Shown here in pieces: positions 35,282-45,178 of a stretch of DNA of 64,000 bases. The notes beneath the pieces were generated by a model that ran no database searches, was not told the origin of the DNA, and worked only from the letters and a program-made list of their open reading frames with translations. Position 1 is the first letter of the stretch. Every line of letters begins with the position of its first letter. Position numbers and translations under genes: made by a program. This DNA comes from a bacterium (lineage in GTDB: Bacteria > Pseudomonadota > Alphaproteobacteria > Rhizobiales > JAKIUO01): positions 1 through 64,000 of the forward strand of contig JAAETJ010001012.1 of assembly GCA_024228495.1 (NCBI GenBank), written 5' to 3'.

Positions 35282-37831
35282 TTACGCCTCTCGTAAATAC
35301 ATTGTGCTTTTTTGGCCCAAGATGCGCCAGATGCCAAGCAGGCCCAGCGGCAGGATCAGCACCAGAACGAGGCCGAGAATTTCCACTAACACCCACCAGG
35401 AAAAGATGAAGGGCAGCTCCATCGCATATGTGACGATGAGATAAGCGGCCAGGCCTCCAAACAAGAAGGCAATCAAGGCGCTCAATAAAGCAATCACCAG
35501 ATATTCCATGAAATGGACGCTCAAGATACGTTGTCTCGTCGCCCCCAATACCTTGAAAATTACCGTCTCGCGCAGTCTCGTATTATGGGTCGCAGCCATA
35601 GCTCCAGCCAGCGCCACAACGCCCACCAACAGCAAAACGAAATTGGCGGCTTTCACTGCCACCAAAAGGCCCTGCAACACCCGATCAATGCTGGCCAGCA
35701 CCTCACGCACGGCAATAGGTGTTATATCCGGCAAAGCGGTGATGAGATTGTGGATCAAGCGCCCCTCTAGCTCCACATCATCCTTGTTTGGCAAAGAAAG
35801 GGTTGCTAATATTTTATAGGGAGCGCTTTGCAACGTATTGGGGGAAAAAATCATCACAAAATTTAACGACAGGTTATTCCAGTCGACACGGCGCAGATTA
35901 GCGATTTTTGCTTTGATATCCCGGCCCAGCACATTGACGATAACATCATCGCCAAGTTTTAGACCAAGACCTTTTGCAGTGCCTTCTTCGAACGACACGA
36001 GCGGTGGTCCTTCATAGGTTTTTGACCACCATTTACCCTTGGTAATGACAGAACCTTTGGGTATCTCATGCGCAAATGTCAGACCACGATCACCGCGCAA
36101 AACCCATCCTGTTCCAGGCGCTGGTTTGATCTTTTCCGCCGGAATGCCTGCAAGTGTGGCGAGGCGGCCGCGCAGCATCGGGGCGTCATTGACCCTTATC
36201 CCTGGGGCGCTCGCACTGGCAATCTTTTTGAACCGGGCCAGGTCCGCTTTATCAATATCCAGCACAAAGAAATTTGGCGCATCCCGAGGCAAACCGTTTT
36301 GTAACTCCGTCACCATGGAGTTTTGCACAAGCGATACGGTGGACAACAAGCTAAGACCAATGCCAAGCGATAACATGGTCGTTGTCAGCAATGGCGTGGG
36401 GCCCGCAAGGCTGGCGCGCACCATGGCAAGGTGCGGATTTTTGGGGCGCGGCATAGCGCCAAAGTTTCGTTTCAACAAAGCAGCGATGGCCTTAAATAGA
36501 AAATAGATAACGACAAATCCCCCGCACACAAACAGCGAGACAAGTTTCATATCCGAAAAGACAATCACCAACGTACCAAGCCCTAGAAGCAATGATAAAA
36601 TCAAAGCGATCACGACCCAGCCGGGACCCTTTTTAGAGGAAGTGATTTGCGAGCGATAAAGCTCGGCAGCACGGATTTTACGCGCCTCGCCAAGTGGCCA
36701 CAACATAAAGATCAACGCTACCAAAAACCCGTAAAGGGTCGATAATATCAAGGCCTCCATCGGCAAGCCAAAATACAGTTTGACCGGCAGCATGGAAGCA
36801 ATAAACATGTTGAGTATTGGTGGTAGCGCAATGCCCAGCAACAGACCAAGCCCGATGCCAAGCCCGGCCAGCATCAAAATCTGCAACAGATAAATCAAGA
36901 AAATAACTTCCCCCGACGCGCCAAGGGATTTGAACGTGGCGATGACGTCTCGCTTGCGAGCGATGTGAGAGGTCACCGCATTGGCTACCCCCACCCCGCC
37001 GATAAACAAAGCGGCAAGAGAAATGAGCTCAAGAAATTTCGTGAACCTGTTGATAGCGCGCGAAATGCCAGGCGTTGGATTGGCGCGATCGAGAACAATG
37101 AACCCGGCTTGTGGGAATTTTTCGATCACTTGATCCTTTATTTCATGCACCTGCTTGATCGAACTCGCCCTGTCATGCAGAGCAAGACGCACCGAATAAC
37201 GAATGAGGCTTCCTGGTTGCACCAGCCCTGTGCGCAACAAGGTTTTTTGAGAGATCAACACGCGGGGGCCAAAGTTCAGACGCCCCGACAAGGCATCAGG
37301 CTCCAAAACTATCGTACCAGCAACTGTGATTTTAGCGTCTCCAAGCATAAAGGAACCACCACGTTTAATCGACAATCGCTCAAGCAAGAGCTTGTCTACA
37401 AACGCTGTATTCCCCTGCAGAAGGCTTTGGTCAAATTTGCCATTATTAACAGTAAAACTGCCGGTCATGGGATAGGCTTCGTCCACCGCTTTGATATCTA
37501 CAAGCACCACGCGATCCGGCGTATTGGAGCACGCCTTCTTGCGGGCCATGGACCGCAAAGTGGCGATCAGGCTCGTATCTCCAAAACTGGCGATAAAATC
37601 ACGTTGACGGGCCGTTGGTTCCTTATGCACCAAGGCAAAAGACAGATCGCCACCAAGCAAGACCCGCCCCTGCTCACCAAGCCCGCTCCGCATAGCGCTT
37701 GACAGCACGCCCACCGTGGTGATGGCTGTGACCCCCAGCATGATGCAAACTACCAGTACATAAAAACCAGAGAGCCCGCCGCGCAATTCACGAACCGCCA
37801 GTTTGCCCGCAAGAGATAGATTGCTGATCAT
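35282..37831 (-). CDS. ybbP: FtsX-like ABC transporter permease (YbbP type)
   Basis: 849 residues with the FtsX-domain pattern: one transmembrane segment near 20-40, a large periplasmic MacB_PCD domain, spans near 260-290, 305-340 and 355-380, a central pair near 400-450 and 470-490, a second periplasmic domain, and three terminal spans near 715-740, 765-800 and 805-835. ISLAALFIGGVGVANAVTSHIARK and VLLLVGVVALAGAMAATHNTR are the two conserved FtsX helices. YbbAP-type systems move or strip lipids and hydrophobic compounds, often with TesA. Overlaps ybbA by four bases (ATGA). Confidence 0.92.
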   Translation of the reverse strand: MISNLSLAGKLAVRELRGGLSGFYVLVVCIMLGVTAITTVGVLSSAMRSGLGEQGRVLLGGDLSFALVHKEPTARQRDFIASFGDTSLIATLRSMARKKACSNTPDRVVLVDIKAVDEAYPMTGSFTVNNGKFDQSLLQGNTAFVDKLLLERLSIKRGGSFMLGDAKITVAGTIVLEPDALSGRLNFGPRVLISQKTLLRTGLVQPGSLIRYSVRLALHDRASSIKQVHEIKDQVIEKFPQAGFIVLDRANPTPGISRAINRFTKFLELISLAALFIGGVGVANAVTSHIARKRDVIATFKSLGASGEVIFLIYLLQILMLAGLGIGLGLLLGIALPPILNMFIASMLPVKLYFGLPMEALILSTLYGFLVALIFMLWPLGEARKIRAAELYRSQITSSKKGPGWVVIALILSLLLGLGTLVIVFSDMKLVSLFVCGGFVVIYFLFKAIAALLKRNFGAMPRPKNPHLAMVRASLAGPTPLLTTTMLSLGIGLSLLSTVSLVQNSMVTELQNGLPRDAPNFFVLDIDKADLARFKKIASASAPGIRVNDAPMLRGRLATLAGIPAEKIKPAPGTGWVLRGDRGLTFAHEIPKGSVITKGKWWSKTYEGPPLVSFEEGTAKGLGLKLGDDVIVNVLGRDIKAKIANLRRVDWNNLSLNFVMIFSPNTLQSAPYKILATLSLPNKDDVELEGRLIHNLITALPDITPIAVREVLASIDRVLQGLLVAVKAANFVLLLVGVVALAGAMAATHNTRLRETVIFKVLGATRQRILSVHFMEYLVIALLSALIAFLFGGLAAYLIVTYAMELPFIFSWWVLVEILGLVLVLILPLGLLGIWRILGQKSTMYLREA

Positions 37832-38541
37832 CCGACCTCCGCGATGGTTGGGTTATACGTAGATTTTACGCACCCGTCTTCAATTTTGATTTGCCGTTGG
37901 CAGCGGCCCGCCAGAGTTTCATCATGGGTCACAAGCACCAGCGTCGTGTTATGCGTCTTATGCAGATCAAAAATGAGATCAATAACCTCGCCGCCGGTCT
38001 GGCCATCAAGATTGCCAGTTGGCTCATCGGCCAGCAGCAGGCTTGGCTTTGACGCCAGTGCCCGTGCCAGCGCTACCCGTTGTCGTTCTCCTCCCGATAA
38101 CTGCGCTGGAAAATGATCATTACGGTGCTCAAGGCCGACATCCTCAAGCAAGGCACGCGCCCGCTCAAATGGTTCCGTAGCCCCCGCAAACTCTAGCGGC
38201 AAAGCAGTGTTTTCCAGCGCCGTCATGGTGGGCACCAGATTGAAGGACTGAAACACAATGCCGATATGTTCGCCGCGGATCAGTGCCAGCTGGTCCTCGT
38301 CAAGCGCCGACATCTCATGATCGGCAAACATCACACGACCGCTCGTAACCTGTTCAAGCCCCGCCATCACCATCAATAAGGACGTTTTACCCGATCCCGA
38401 TGGCCCGACAATGCCCACCGTTTCTCCAGTATGGATGGCAAGATTGATATCTCGCAAAATATCAACCGCCCCCGCCCGACTTGAAAGGGTCAAATTGGTA
38501 TCCGATATGTCGATCAGCACTGATTCTCTTGTGGAAGTCAT
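37828..38541 (-). CDS. ybbA: ABC transporter ATP-binding protein (YbbA type)
   Basis: 237 residues, the LolD/YbbA class. Walker A GPSGSGKTS, Q-loop region FQSFNLVPTMTALENTALPLEFAG, signature LSGGERQRVALARALASKPSLLL, Walker B LLADEPTGNLDG and the H-loop VLVTHDETLA. It energises the overlapping permease. Divergent from tesA with about 80 bases between. This is the same trio and orientation known from E. coli (tesA / ybbA-ybbP). Confidence 0.95.
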   Translation of the reverse strand: MTSTRESVLIDISDTNLTLSSRAGAVDILRDINLAIHTGETVGIVGPSGSGKTSLLMVMAGLEQVTSGRVMFADHEMSALDEDQLALIRGEHIGIVFQSFNLVPTMTALENTALPLEFAGATEPFERARALLEDVGLEHRNDHFPAQLSGGERQRVALARALASKPSLLLADEPTGNLDGQTGGEVIDLIFDLHKTHNTTLVLVTHDETLAGRCQRQIKIEDGCVKSTYNPTIAEVG

Positions 38542-38622
38542 AAAACCTGTCTCTTGTTTTTGACGCTGTGATAAGGTTCACTGGTTTGTCACTTAGCCCA
38601 TCGCCCCTATATAGGTCATAGC

Positions 38623-39291
38623 ATGTCTATTTTAAGCCTCTATATTCGAAGCACACAAATATTCGCCCTCGCCTTGTTCGGTTCGCTGTTACAATCGATT
38701 GGCTCACCAAGCTTTGCTGGCGCGGTCAAGCTCGTGGTGCTCGGCGATAGTCTGTCGGCTGGCTATCATTTACCGCAAGGGTCAGGCTTTCCAAAACAAT
38801 TACAATGGCGGCTCAACAAAGATGGCTATCAGGTCAAGATCACCAATGCCGGGATCTCTGGAGACACAACGGCTGGAGGATTGGCACGTCTTTCATGGTC
38901 TGTTCCCAAAGGTACCCATGCGGTGATCGTGGAATTGGGGGCAAATGATGCCCTGCGCGGGGTCAATCCGAAACAAACCTATAAAAATCTCGATAAATTG
39001 ATCGGCAAACTGCGCAAACGCGGCATTAAAGTGCTGTTGGCAGGGATGGAAGCGCCGCGCAATCTTGGCGCTCCTTATGTCAAGACGTTTGGCGCTATCT
39101 ACCCAGCTCTTGCCAAAAAATACCACATCAGCCTTTACCCGTTTTTTCTAAAAGGCGTCGCCCTCCAAAAACGTCTCTTGCTTTCAGATGGTTTGCATCC
39201 CAATGAAAAGGGAGTTGCTATGATAGTTAAAAACATCAAACCGTATGTGGAACGCCTCATCAGACAGGCCGAGCGATCCGCCACCCGTTAA
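38623..39291 (+). CDS. tesA: GDSL-type arylesterase / acyl-CoA thioesterase I (TesA-like)
   Basis: 222 residues with an N-terminal signal peptide (FALALFGSLLQSIGSPSFAG), so the mature enzyme is periplasmic. SGNH motifs: block I VVLGDSLSAGY (Ser), block II NAGISGDTTAGG (Gly), block III VELGANDALRG (Asn) and block V DGLHPNEKG (Asp and His). This is the E. coli TesA / TAP family, with broad esterase, thioesterase and lysophospholipase activity. Divergent position next to ybbAP suggests a linked lipid-related task. Confidence 0.93.
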   Translation: MSILSLYIRSTQIFALALFGSLLQSIGSPSFAGAVKLVVLGDSLSAGYHLPQGSGFPKQLQWRLNKDGYQVKITNAGISGDTTAGGLARLSWSVPKGTHAVIVELGANDALRGVNPKQTYKNLDKLIGKLRKRGIKVLLAGMEAPRNLGAPYVKTFGAIYPALAKKYHISLYPFFLKGVALQKRLLLSDGLHPNEKGVAMIVKNIKPYVERLIRQAERSATR

Positions 39292-39426
39292 ACGCTCCCG
39301 CGTGATCTACTGTCCCTTTCTTCCTACCCACTTTTTGGTATCAAACATACGCTTTTTTTTGCATGACGATGCACTCTGGATTTGTTAGTTTACCAGCAAA
39401 TAACGTTACCTCACGGGAGCTGATAG

Positions 39427-41805
39427 ATGATCAGGCACATAATCTGGTTCGACAAGCTGGGCATGGGCGATGTCCCGCTGGTGGGAGGCAAAAACGCCTC
39501 GCTTGGCGAAATGGTCAGCGGCCTGAAAAGCAAGGGAGTGCGCGTGCCGTTTGGCTTCGCTACCACGGCAGACGCCTATCGCGAATTTATTGCCCATAAT
39601 GATCTCGCCGCCAAGATCGATCGTGAACTTGACGAGCTTGACGTTGATGACATAAAAGCCCTGCAAAAAGCCGGGACGGCGATCCGCGCAATGATCCTTG
39701 CCGCAACCTTTCCGCAAGAGTTTGAATCAGAGCTGGCCAGCGCCTATGAACGGCTGCATGAGCTCGGCGGTTCGCAAAGCTCGGTCGCCGTTCGCTCCTC
39801 GGCAACCGCAGAAGATTTACCCAACGCCTCGTTCGCCGGGCAACAAGAAAGCTATCTCAATGTAGTCGGCCTCAATGATGTACGCCTTGCCGTGCATGAA
39901 GTCTTTGCCTCACTCTATAATGACCGGGCCATCGCCTACCGCGTCCATCAAGGCTTTGATCACAAGCTCGTCGCCCTGTCGGCGGGTGTGCAGCATATGG
40001 TACGCAGTGATCTGGGTAGCTCGGGAGTGATGTTTACGCTTGATACAGAATCAGGATTTCGAAAGGCAGTGTTTATAACGGCGGCTTACGGGCTGGGCGA
40101 AACCGTTGTGCAAGGAGCCGTCAACCCGGATGAGTTTTATGTTTTCAAGCCCAATCTGCAAGCCAATCGCCCCGCCATCCTCAAACGGGTACTGGGCAAA
40201 AAAGCCATTAAAATGATCTATGCCGACAAGGATAGCGCGGACAAGGTGCTGACCATTGACGTGCCAATGGATGAACGTCAGCGTTTTTCCTTAAGCGATG
40301 AGCATGTTGAAGAGCTGGCTCGCTACGCGGTACTGATCGAGCAACATTATGGCCGCCCCATGGATATAGAATGGGTGCTGGATGGCACGGATCAAAAGCT
40401 TTATATCGTGCAGGCGCGTCCCGAAACCGTGGAGAGCCGCACCGATAGTGCGGTCAGTGTCACCTATAAACTGAGAGGCAGCAGCGATGTGCTCGCAACC
40501 GGCCGTGCCATTGGACAGCGGATAGGGGCTGGTACCGTGCGCGTGCTCAGTAATCTTGAAGAGATGGACAAGGTCAAGCCAGGGGATATTCTGGTGACCG
40601 ACATGACCGACCCTGATTGGGAACCCATCATGAAACGGGCGAGCGGCATTGTCACCAATCGCGGCGGACGCACCTGTCACGCTGCGATCATCGCCAGAGA
40701 ACTTGGCGTCCCCGCTATTGTCGGCTGCGATAACGCCACAAGCACCATTTCTGATGGCATTGAGGCAACCGTTTCATGTGCGCAAGGCGAAGAGGGCCGC
40801 GTCTACGCCGATAAACTCGACTTTGAAATCTTGCGTGCCGATGCTGGCGAGATGCCCAAACTGCCCGTCAAAATCATGATGAATGTTGGCAATCCAAGCC
40901 GCGCTTTCACCTTTTCCCAAATGCCCAATGAGGGTATTGGTCTGGCCCGTCTTGAATTTATGGTGAGCAATACGATTGGCGTGCATCCGCGTGCCTTGAT
41001 CGAATATGATCAACAGGACGAAGACTTAAAGCGCCAGATCGACGCAAAGATCTCAGGGTATGATGGGCCTGTTTCCTTTTACGTTGAGAAACTCGTCGAA
41101 GGCATCTCGACCCTCGCCGCCGCCTTTGCTGGTAAACCGGTGATCGTGCGCCTGTCGGATTTCAAATCCAACGAATATGCCAACCTGCTGGGTGGCAAAG
41201 GTTTTGAACCCGATGAAGAAAATCCCATGATCGGTTTTCGTGGCGCCTCGCGCTATATAGCCTCAAGCTTTCGCCCCTGTTTCGAGTTGGAATGTCGGGC
41301 CGTCAAACAGGTGCGAAACGAGATGGGGCTGACCAATCTGGAAATTATGATCCCGTTTGTACGTACACTTGATGAGGCCAGACAAGTAGTTGATCTGCTC
41401 GCGGAAAATGGTTTGAAGCGCGGAGAAAATGACTTACGCCTTATCATGATGTGCGAGATCCCCTCAAACGCTTTACTGGCCAATGAATTCCTCGATTATT
41501 TCGATGGGTTTTCCATCGGCTCCAATGATTTGACCCAGTTAACGCTGGGGCTGGATCGCGACAGTGCACTGGTGGCCGATAGCTTTGATGAACGCAATGG
41601 AGCCGTCAAGGCACTGATGGTCATGGCCATAGAGGCTTGCCAGAAACAGGGTAAATATATCGGCATCTGCGGGCAAGGCCCCTCGGACTATCCAGACCTC
41701 GCCGAATGGCTAGCTAATCTTAACATTAGTAGTTTGTCGCTGAACCCTGATACCGTCACCGACACCTGGCTGCATCTGGCAAAGCACCTGAAAATCGAAG
41801 CCTGA
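39427..41805 (+). CDS. ppsA: Phosphoenolpyruvate synthase
   Basis: Converts pyruvate and ATP to PEP, AMP and phosphate for gluconeogenesis. 792 residues, the same length as in E. coli. The N-terminal ATP-grasp part starts [23 protein letters not shown] and shows [23 protein letters not shown]. The swivelling domain has the phosphohistidine [21 protein letters not shown] near residue 415. The C-terminal TIM barrel has [16 protein letters not shown] and [16 protein letters not shown], with the catalytic Cys in [11 protein letters not shown]. The start follows CACGGGAGCTG. Supports growth on lactate or other C3 compounds, consistent with the lutABC operon downstream. The regulator PpsR is not in the window. 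Confidence 0.97.
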   Translation: MIRHIIWFDKLGMGDVPLVGGKNASLGEMVSGLKSKGVRVPFGFATTADAYREFIAHNDLAAKIDRELDELDVDDIKALQKAGTAIRAMILAATFPQEFESELASAYERLHELGGSQSSVAVRSSATAEDLPNASFAGQQESYLNVVGLNDVRLAVHEVFASLYNDRAIAYRVHQGFDHKLVALSAGVQHMVRSDLGSSGVMFTLDTESGFRKAVFITAAYGLGETVVQGAVNPDEFYVFKPNLQANRPAILKRVLGKKAIKMIYADKDSADKVLTIDVPMDERQRFSLSDEHVEELARYAVLIEQHYGRPMDIEWVLDGTDQKLYIVQARPETVESRTDSAVSVTYKLRGSSDVLATGRAIGQRIGAGTVRVLSNLEEMDKVKPGDILVTDMTDPDWEPIMKRASGIVTNRGGRTCHAAIIARELGVPAIVGCDNATSTISDGIEATVSCAQGEEGRVYADKLDFEILRADAGEMPKLPVKIMMNVGNPSRAFTFSQMPNEGIGLARLEFMVSNTIGVHPRALIEYDQQDEDLKRQIDAKISGYDGPVSFYVEKLVEGISTLAAAFAGKPVIVRLSDFKSNEYANLLGGKGFEPDEENPMIGFRGASRYIASSFRPCFELECRAVKQVRNEMGLTNLEIMIPFVRTLDEARQVVDLLAENGLKRGENDLRLIMMCEIPSNALLANEFLDYFDGFSIGSNDLTQLTLGLDRDSALVADSFDERNGAVKALMVMAIEACQKQGKYIGICGQGPSDYPDLAEWLANLNISSLSLNPDTVTDTWLHLAKHLKIEA

Positions 41806-41878
41806 GGTTTTTGCTTGATCGCTTGGGGTAAATCTCAATATTATTCCTAAACTCTCTCACTTGCCCGAACCGGTATCC

Positions 41879-42541
41879 CTACCCCACCACAATCACGTGC
41901 AGGTGGCACGGGCCATGGGCACCGGTGATGAGGGTTTGCTCGATATCGGCGGTACGCGAGGGACCAGAGATAAAATTGACGGTGCGGGGCATTTGCGGGC
42001 CGCGCGTGCCCCAGGGTAATTTCAGCCAGGCATCTTCATAAGAACCGACAATATCGCGCACACGGATCAGCACAATATTGGTCTCTGGAAGAAAACTAAG
42101 GGTCACAGGATTTTCGGGACCAGAGGCGACAAACAGGGTGCCAGTTTCAGACACACCGGCAAACGCGTGTGTCAAGGAGAGGACATCTTCTCCAGTTGCC
42201 GGTCCCGACATTATTACGAGATCAGATTGCTCGCTCCAGTCAATTTCGCCAATCAGTTTATCCGCGCCGCATTTAAGCTGATGGGCCAAATCGTTGACAA
42301 TCATATATCGAGCTACTTCGCTGGCAACGTCCGCCAATTCTGACAGGTGAGCCACTGTCGCCTCGACGCTTTCAAGCATTTTGATAAAGTTATCAACCAG
42401 CTCTGGATGAGAGCGCAATGCTCTTTCGGGGATCAGATTGCGCGCATGGTCATCAAGATGTTTGCGCACCACTTCAAGGCGTTCGGGATCACTTGCCGTA
42501 ACACCAAGAGCGCGGCGAATATTTTTAACAAAACCGTTCAC
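41879..42541 (-). CDS. lutC: LutC-type LUD-domain protein
   Basis: 220 residues. LUD-domain protein, third component of the LutABC (YkgEFG) L-lactate oxidation system. Seen: VDNFIKMLESVEATVAHLSEL, DWSEQSDLVIMSGPATGEDVLSLT, SETGTLFVASGPENPVTLSFLPETNIVLIRVRDIVGSYEDAW and the C-terminal ISGPSRTADIEQTLITGAHGP, which is the typical LUD ending. Overlaps lutB by four bases. Partner of the two Fe-S proteins upstream. Confidence 0.85.
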   Translation of the reverse strand: MNGFVKNIRRALGVTASDPERLEVVRKHLDDHARNLIPERALRSHPELVDNFIKMLESVEATVAHLSELADVASEVARYMIVNDLAHQLKCGADKLIGEIDWSEQSDLVIMSGPATGEDVLSLTHAFAGVSETGTLFVASGPENPVTLSFLPETNIVLIRVRDIVGSYEDAWLKLPWGTRGPQMPRTVNFISGPSRTADIEQTLITGAHGPCHLHVIVVG

Positions 42542-43965
42542 AAGCGCCCCTCCCTTTGATGTTTTTTCAGCAAGGACATGAAGGTTTTACCACTGGGGGC
42601 TGGCAGGTCTCGGCTATTCGTCCAGCCAGTGGCCAATGGTAACCAGCGAAAGTTTCGCTTGCACCCTGCAAGTTTTGCAAGCAACGGCATCACTATGCCG
42701 GTCATAAATTGATAGAGTCTTGGTCGTTTGGCGACAATGACCCAAGCGGTTAGAGAGCTTCGCACCAAAACGGGTAGTCCCCCCCCTTGATGATGTTTTT
42801 CGCGCCATTTGCGCATCAGATCCGGCAGCTTGATCCCCATGGGACATACCTGTTCACAGCGCCCACATAAACTCGAAGCGTTCGGCAAATCAGCAGCTTC
42901 ATCAAGACCCAGAAACGAGGGGGTCAAAACAGCACCAATGGGGCCTGGATAAACCCAGCCATAGGCATGCCCACCGATTGATTGATAGACCGGGCAGTGG
43001 TTCATGCAGGCCCCGCAACGAATACAGCGCAGCGCCTCAGAAAACTCACCAGCCAGCTGTTCTGTCCGGCCATTATCCAGTAAGACCACATGATATTCTT
43101 GTGGCCCATCCAGATCTTGCGAGCGTCTCGGCCCTGTCGAAAAGGTCGTGTAAGTGGTGATGGATTGCCCCGTTGCGGAGCGTGCCAGCACGCGTACCAA
43201 CGTGCTCGTATCGTTTAAGGTTGGCACCAGCTTGTCGATGCTGGTGATGACGATATGAACGGGGGCCAGCGATTGCGTCAGGTCGCCATTGCCCTCATTG
43301 GTAACAATCACCGATGAGCCAGTTTGAGCGATAAGGAAATTGGCACCGGTGATGCCAATGTCAGCATTGATAAATTCACTGCGCAACATGTTACGCGCTT
43401 CAAACACAAGCGCGGCCGGGTCGCTAAGATCGCGCCCCGCAGGCAGCTCCTTGTGCACCCGGCGAAAATCCGCTTCGACCTGATCGGCACCCACATGCAC
43501 AGCAGGGGCAACGATATGACTGGGGGGTTCGTTGCGCAACTGGATAATATATTCTCCAAGATCGGTTTCAAGAACCCGCAATCCCGCTTCTTCGAGATGG
43601 TCATTGAGACCGATTTCCTCGGCCACCATGCTCTTGCCCTTGGTAATCAGTCGGGCATTTTTATCGCGGCAAATCTGTAATATCTGCTCGCAGGCATCCG
43701 CTGCCGTATGCGCCAAATGCAAATGCCCACCGCTGGCGACAAGCTGTTTTTCATAGACCTCCAAATAAAGATCCAGATGCTTCAGCGTATGCGTTTTTAT
43801 GGCTTGGCCCTGCTGACAAAGCTCATCAAATTCCGGCAATGCAGCTCGCGCTTTTGCTCGTTTTTCGACGAAGCCACGGCCCAATACTTTCAGAGATTTT
43901 TGCAAGCGCTGGTTTTTGAGGGCATCTTGAGCATTTTCTTTAAAGGAGCCAGCGGTAGATTTCAT
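42538..43965 (-). CDS. lutB: LutB-type iron-sulfur protein
   Basis: 475 residues. An N-terminal LUD domain (LITKGKSMVAEEIGLNDHLEE, ADIGITGANFLIAQTGSSVIVTNEGN) is fused to a ferredoxin domain with two 4Fe-4S motifs: CIRCGACMNHCPVYQ and CGRCEQVCPMGIKLPDL. Cys-rich binding is complete. In the LutABC complex it passes electrons from lactate oxidation to the chain. Same-strand overlap with lutA and lutC (four bases each) shows a tight operon lutA-lutB-lutC. Confidence 0.87.
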   Translation of the reverse strand: MKSTAGSFKENAQDALKNQRLQKSLKVLGRGFVEKRAKARAALPEFDELCQQGQAIKTHTLKHLDLYLEVYEKQLVASGGHLHLAHTAADACEQILQICRDKNARLITKGKSMVAEEIGLNDHLEEAGLRVLETDLGEYIIQLRNEPPSHIVAPAVHVGADQVEADFRRVHKELPAGRDLSDPAALVFEARNMLRSEFINADIGITGANFLIAQTGSSVIVTNEGNGDLTQSLAPVHIVITSIDKLVPTLNDTSTLVRVLARSATGQSITTYTTFSTGPRRSQDLDGPQEYHVVLLDNGRTEQLAGEFSEALRCIRCGACMNHCPVYQSIGGHAYGWVYPGPIGAVLTPSFLGLDEAADLPNASSLCGRCEQVCPMGIKLPDLMRKWREKHHQGGGLPVLVRSSLTAWVIVAKRPRLYQFMTGIVMPLLAKLAGCKRNFRWLPLATGWTNSRDLPAPSGKTFMSLLKKHQREGRL

Positions 43966-44777
43966 TTCTGCTTCCCCTGCTTTGGCCCCTTCATCCCGGC
44001 AATTGGCGGCTCATCACTCATACCTGCCAATATTTCTGCCACATGACGCACCTCGATAGAGCTGCCATCGCGGGATAGTTTTCCCGCCATATTCATCAAA
44101 CAACCCATATCGCCGCCTAGTAGCATCTGCGTATTCGCAGCTTCTATATTAGCACATTTCTTACTGACCATCGCATCCGAAATTTCGGGATATTTAACGC
44201 AGAACATACCGCCAAACCCGCAACAGGCCTCCCCGTCTGACAACTCCGATAACTCAAGGCCGCGCAAGGAGTTGAGCAATGCCCGCGGCTGCTGTTTGAC
44301 GTTGAGCTCGCGTAATCCAGCACACGCATCGTGATAGGTGATGCGCCCGGCAAAACCCCGGTCAACGCTTTGCAAGCCGCATTTATCGACCAAAAAACTT
44401 GTGAGCTCGAAAACCTTGTCTGCAAATGAGATTGCCCGCTCATACTGGTCGGTGTCTTTTAGCAATTCTGGATAATGGGTTTTCAGCATACCGGCGCAGG
44501 ACCCGGACGGGGCGACAACATAATCAAAACTCTCAAAATTCTTGATGACCTCAATGGCAAGCTCTTGGGCGGCCTGGCGATCACCAGAATTATAGGCGGG
44601 CTGACCGCAACAGGTCTGGGTCAGTGGCACCGACACTTCACAACCCGCTTCTTGCAGCAGTTTCATGGCCGCAAACCCAACCACCGGGCGAAATAGATCC
44701 ACAAGGCAAGTGACATACAAGGCAACTCTTGGCAAACCAACTTGCGGGACGTGGAGGGAGTTGATATTTTCGGCCAA
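43962..44777 (-). CDS. lutA: LutA-type (Fe-S)-binding CCG-domain protein
   Basis: 271 residues. Two CCG (DUF224) motifs: TQTCCGQPAYNSGDRQAA in the first half and EACCGFGGMFCVKYPE in the second, with YHDACAGLREL between. VALYVTCLVDLFRPVVGFAA opens the domain. LutA/GlpC/HdrB-like proteins hold an iron-sulfur cluster in such motifs. First gene of the operon, so its promoter should lie at 44778-44888. D- or L-lactate is the likely substrate; glycolate or another 2-hydroxy acid is possible. Confidence 0.85.
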   Translation of the reverse strand: MAENINSLHVPQVGLPRVALYVTCLVDLFRPVVGFAAMKLLQEAGCEVSVPLTQTCCGQPAYNSGDRQAAQELAIEVIKNFESFDYVVAPSGSCAGMLKTHYPELLKDTDQYERAISFADKVFELTSFLVDKCGLQSVDRGFAGRITYHDACAGLRELNVKQQPRALLNSLRGLELSELSDGEACCGFGGMFCVKYPEISDAMVSKKCANIEAANTQMLLGGDMGCLMNMAGKLSRDGSSIEVRHVAEILAGMSDEPPIAGMKGPKQGKQK

Positions 44778-44888
44778 GACGTAAAGCTCCTTTTGTAACC
44801 TTCCCCTCGCACGATAGTTGAGCTACATCTTACAAACAATCGATTTATAAGCAAAATTCAAAGTCCCTGTCAGTTTTCAGAAAATTTT

Positions 44889-45080
44889 ATGTTTGAAGGA
44901 CCCTATGTGCGGGGCGAGCACAATAGGATTTGCGACCATTACCTATTCACTTTTACGCAATGGTTGGAGGCCGATAGCGTCGATCCCGACTTGCTGCTAA
45001 AAATCAGAGATCACCGGCAAATGATGTTGCAAAGACAAAGCGTTCAAACAGCATTGGAAGTGCAACTGCAATCCCATTAG
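44889..45080 (+). CDS. Small protein of unknown function
   Basis: 63 residues: FEGPYVRGEHNRICDHY, FTQWLEADSVDPDLLLKIRD, then a Gln-rich end. Soluble and acidic in the middle. No Shine-Dalgarno box is obvious and no family recognised. It lies between lutA (divergent) and the mannose-1-P guanylyltransferase gene (98 bases downstream). May be real or chance. Confidence 0.35.
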   Translation: MFEGPYVRGEHNRICDHYLFTFTQWLEADSVDPDLLLKIRDHRQMMLQRQSVQTALEVQLQSH

Positions 45081-45178
45081 TGATTTGTTAAGGTCGTTAG
45101 CAATCTTTACCTCCAATTGTCGCTCCATTAGTTTTTAGACGCTATAGTTTCAAGCAAGAAAAACGTGGTGGTAATTCA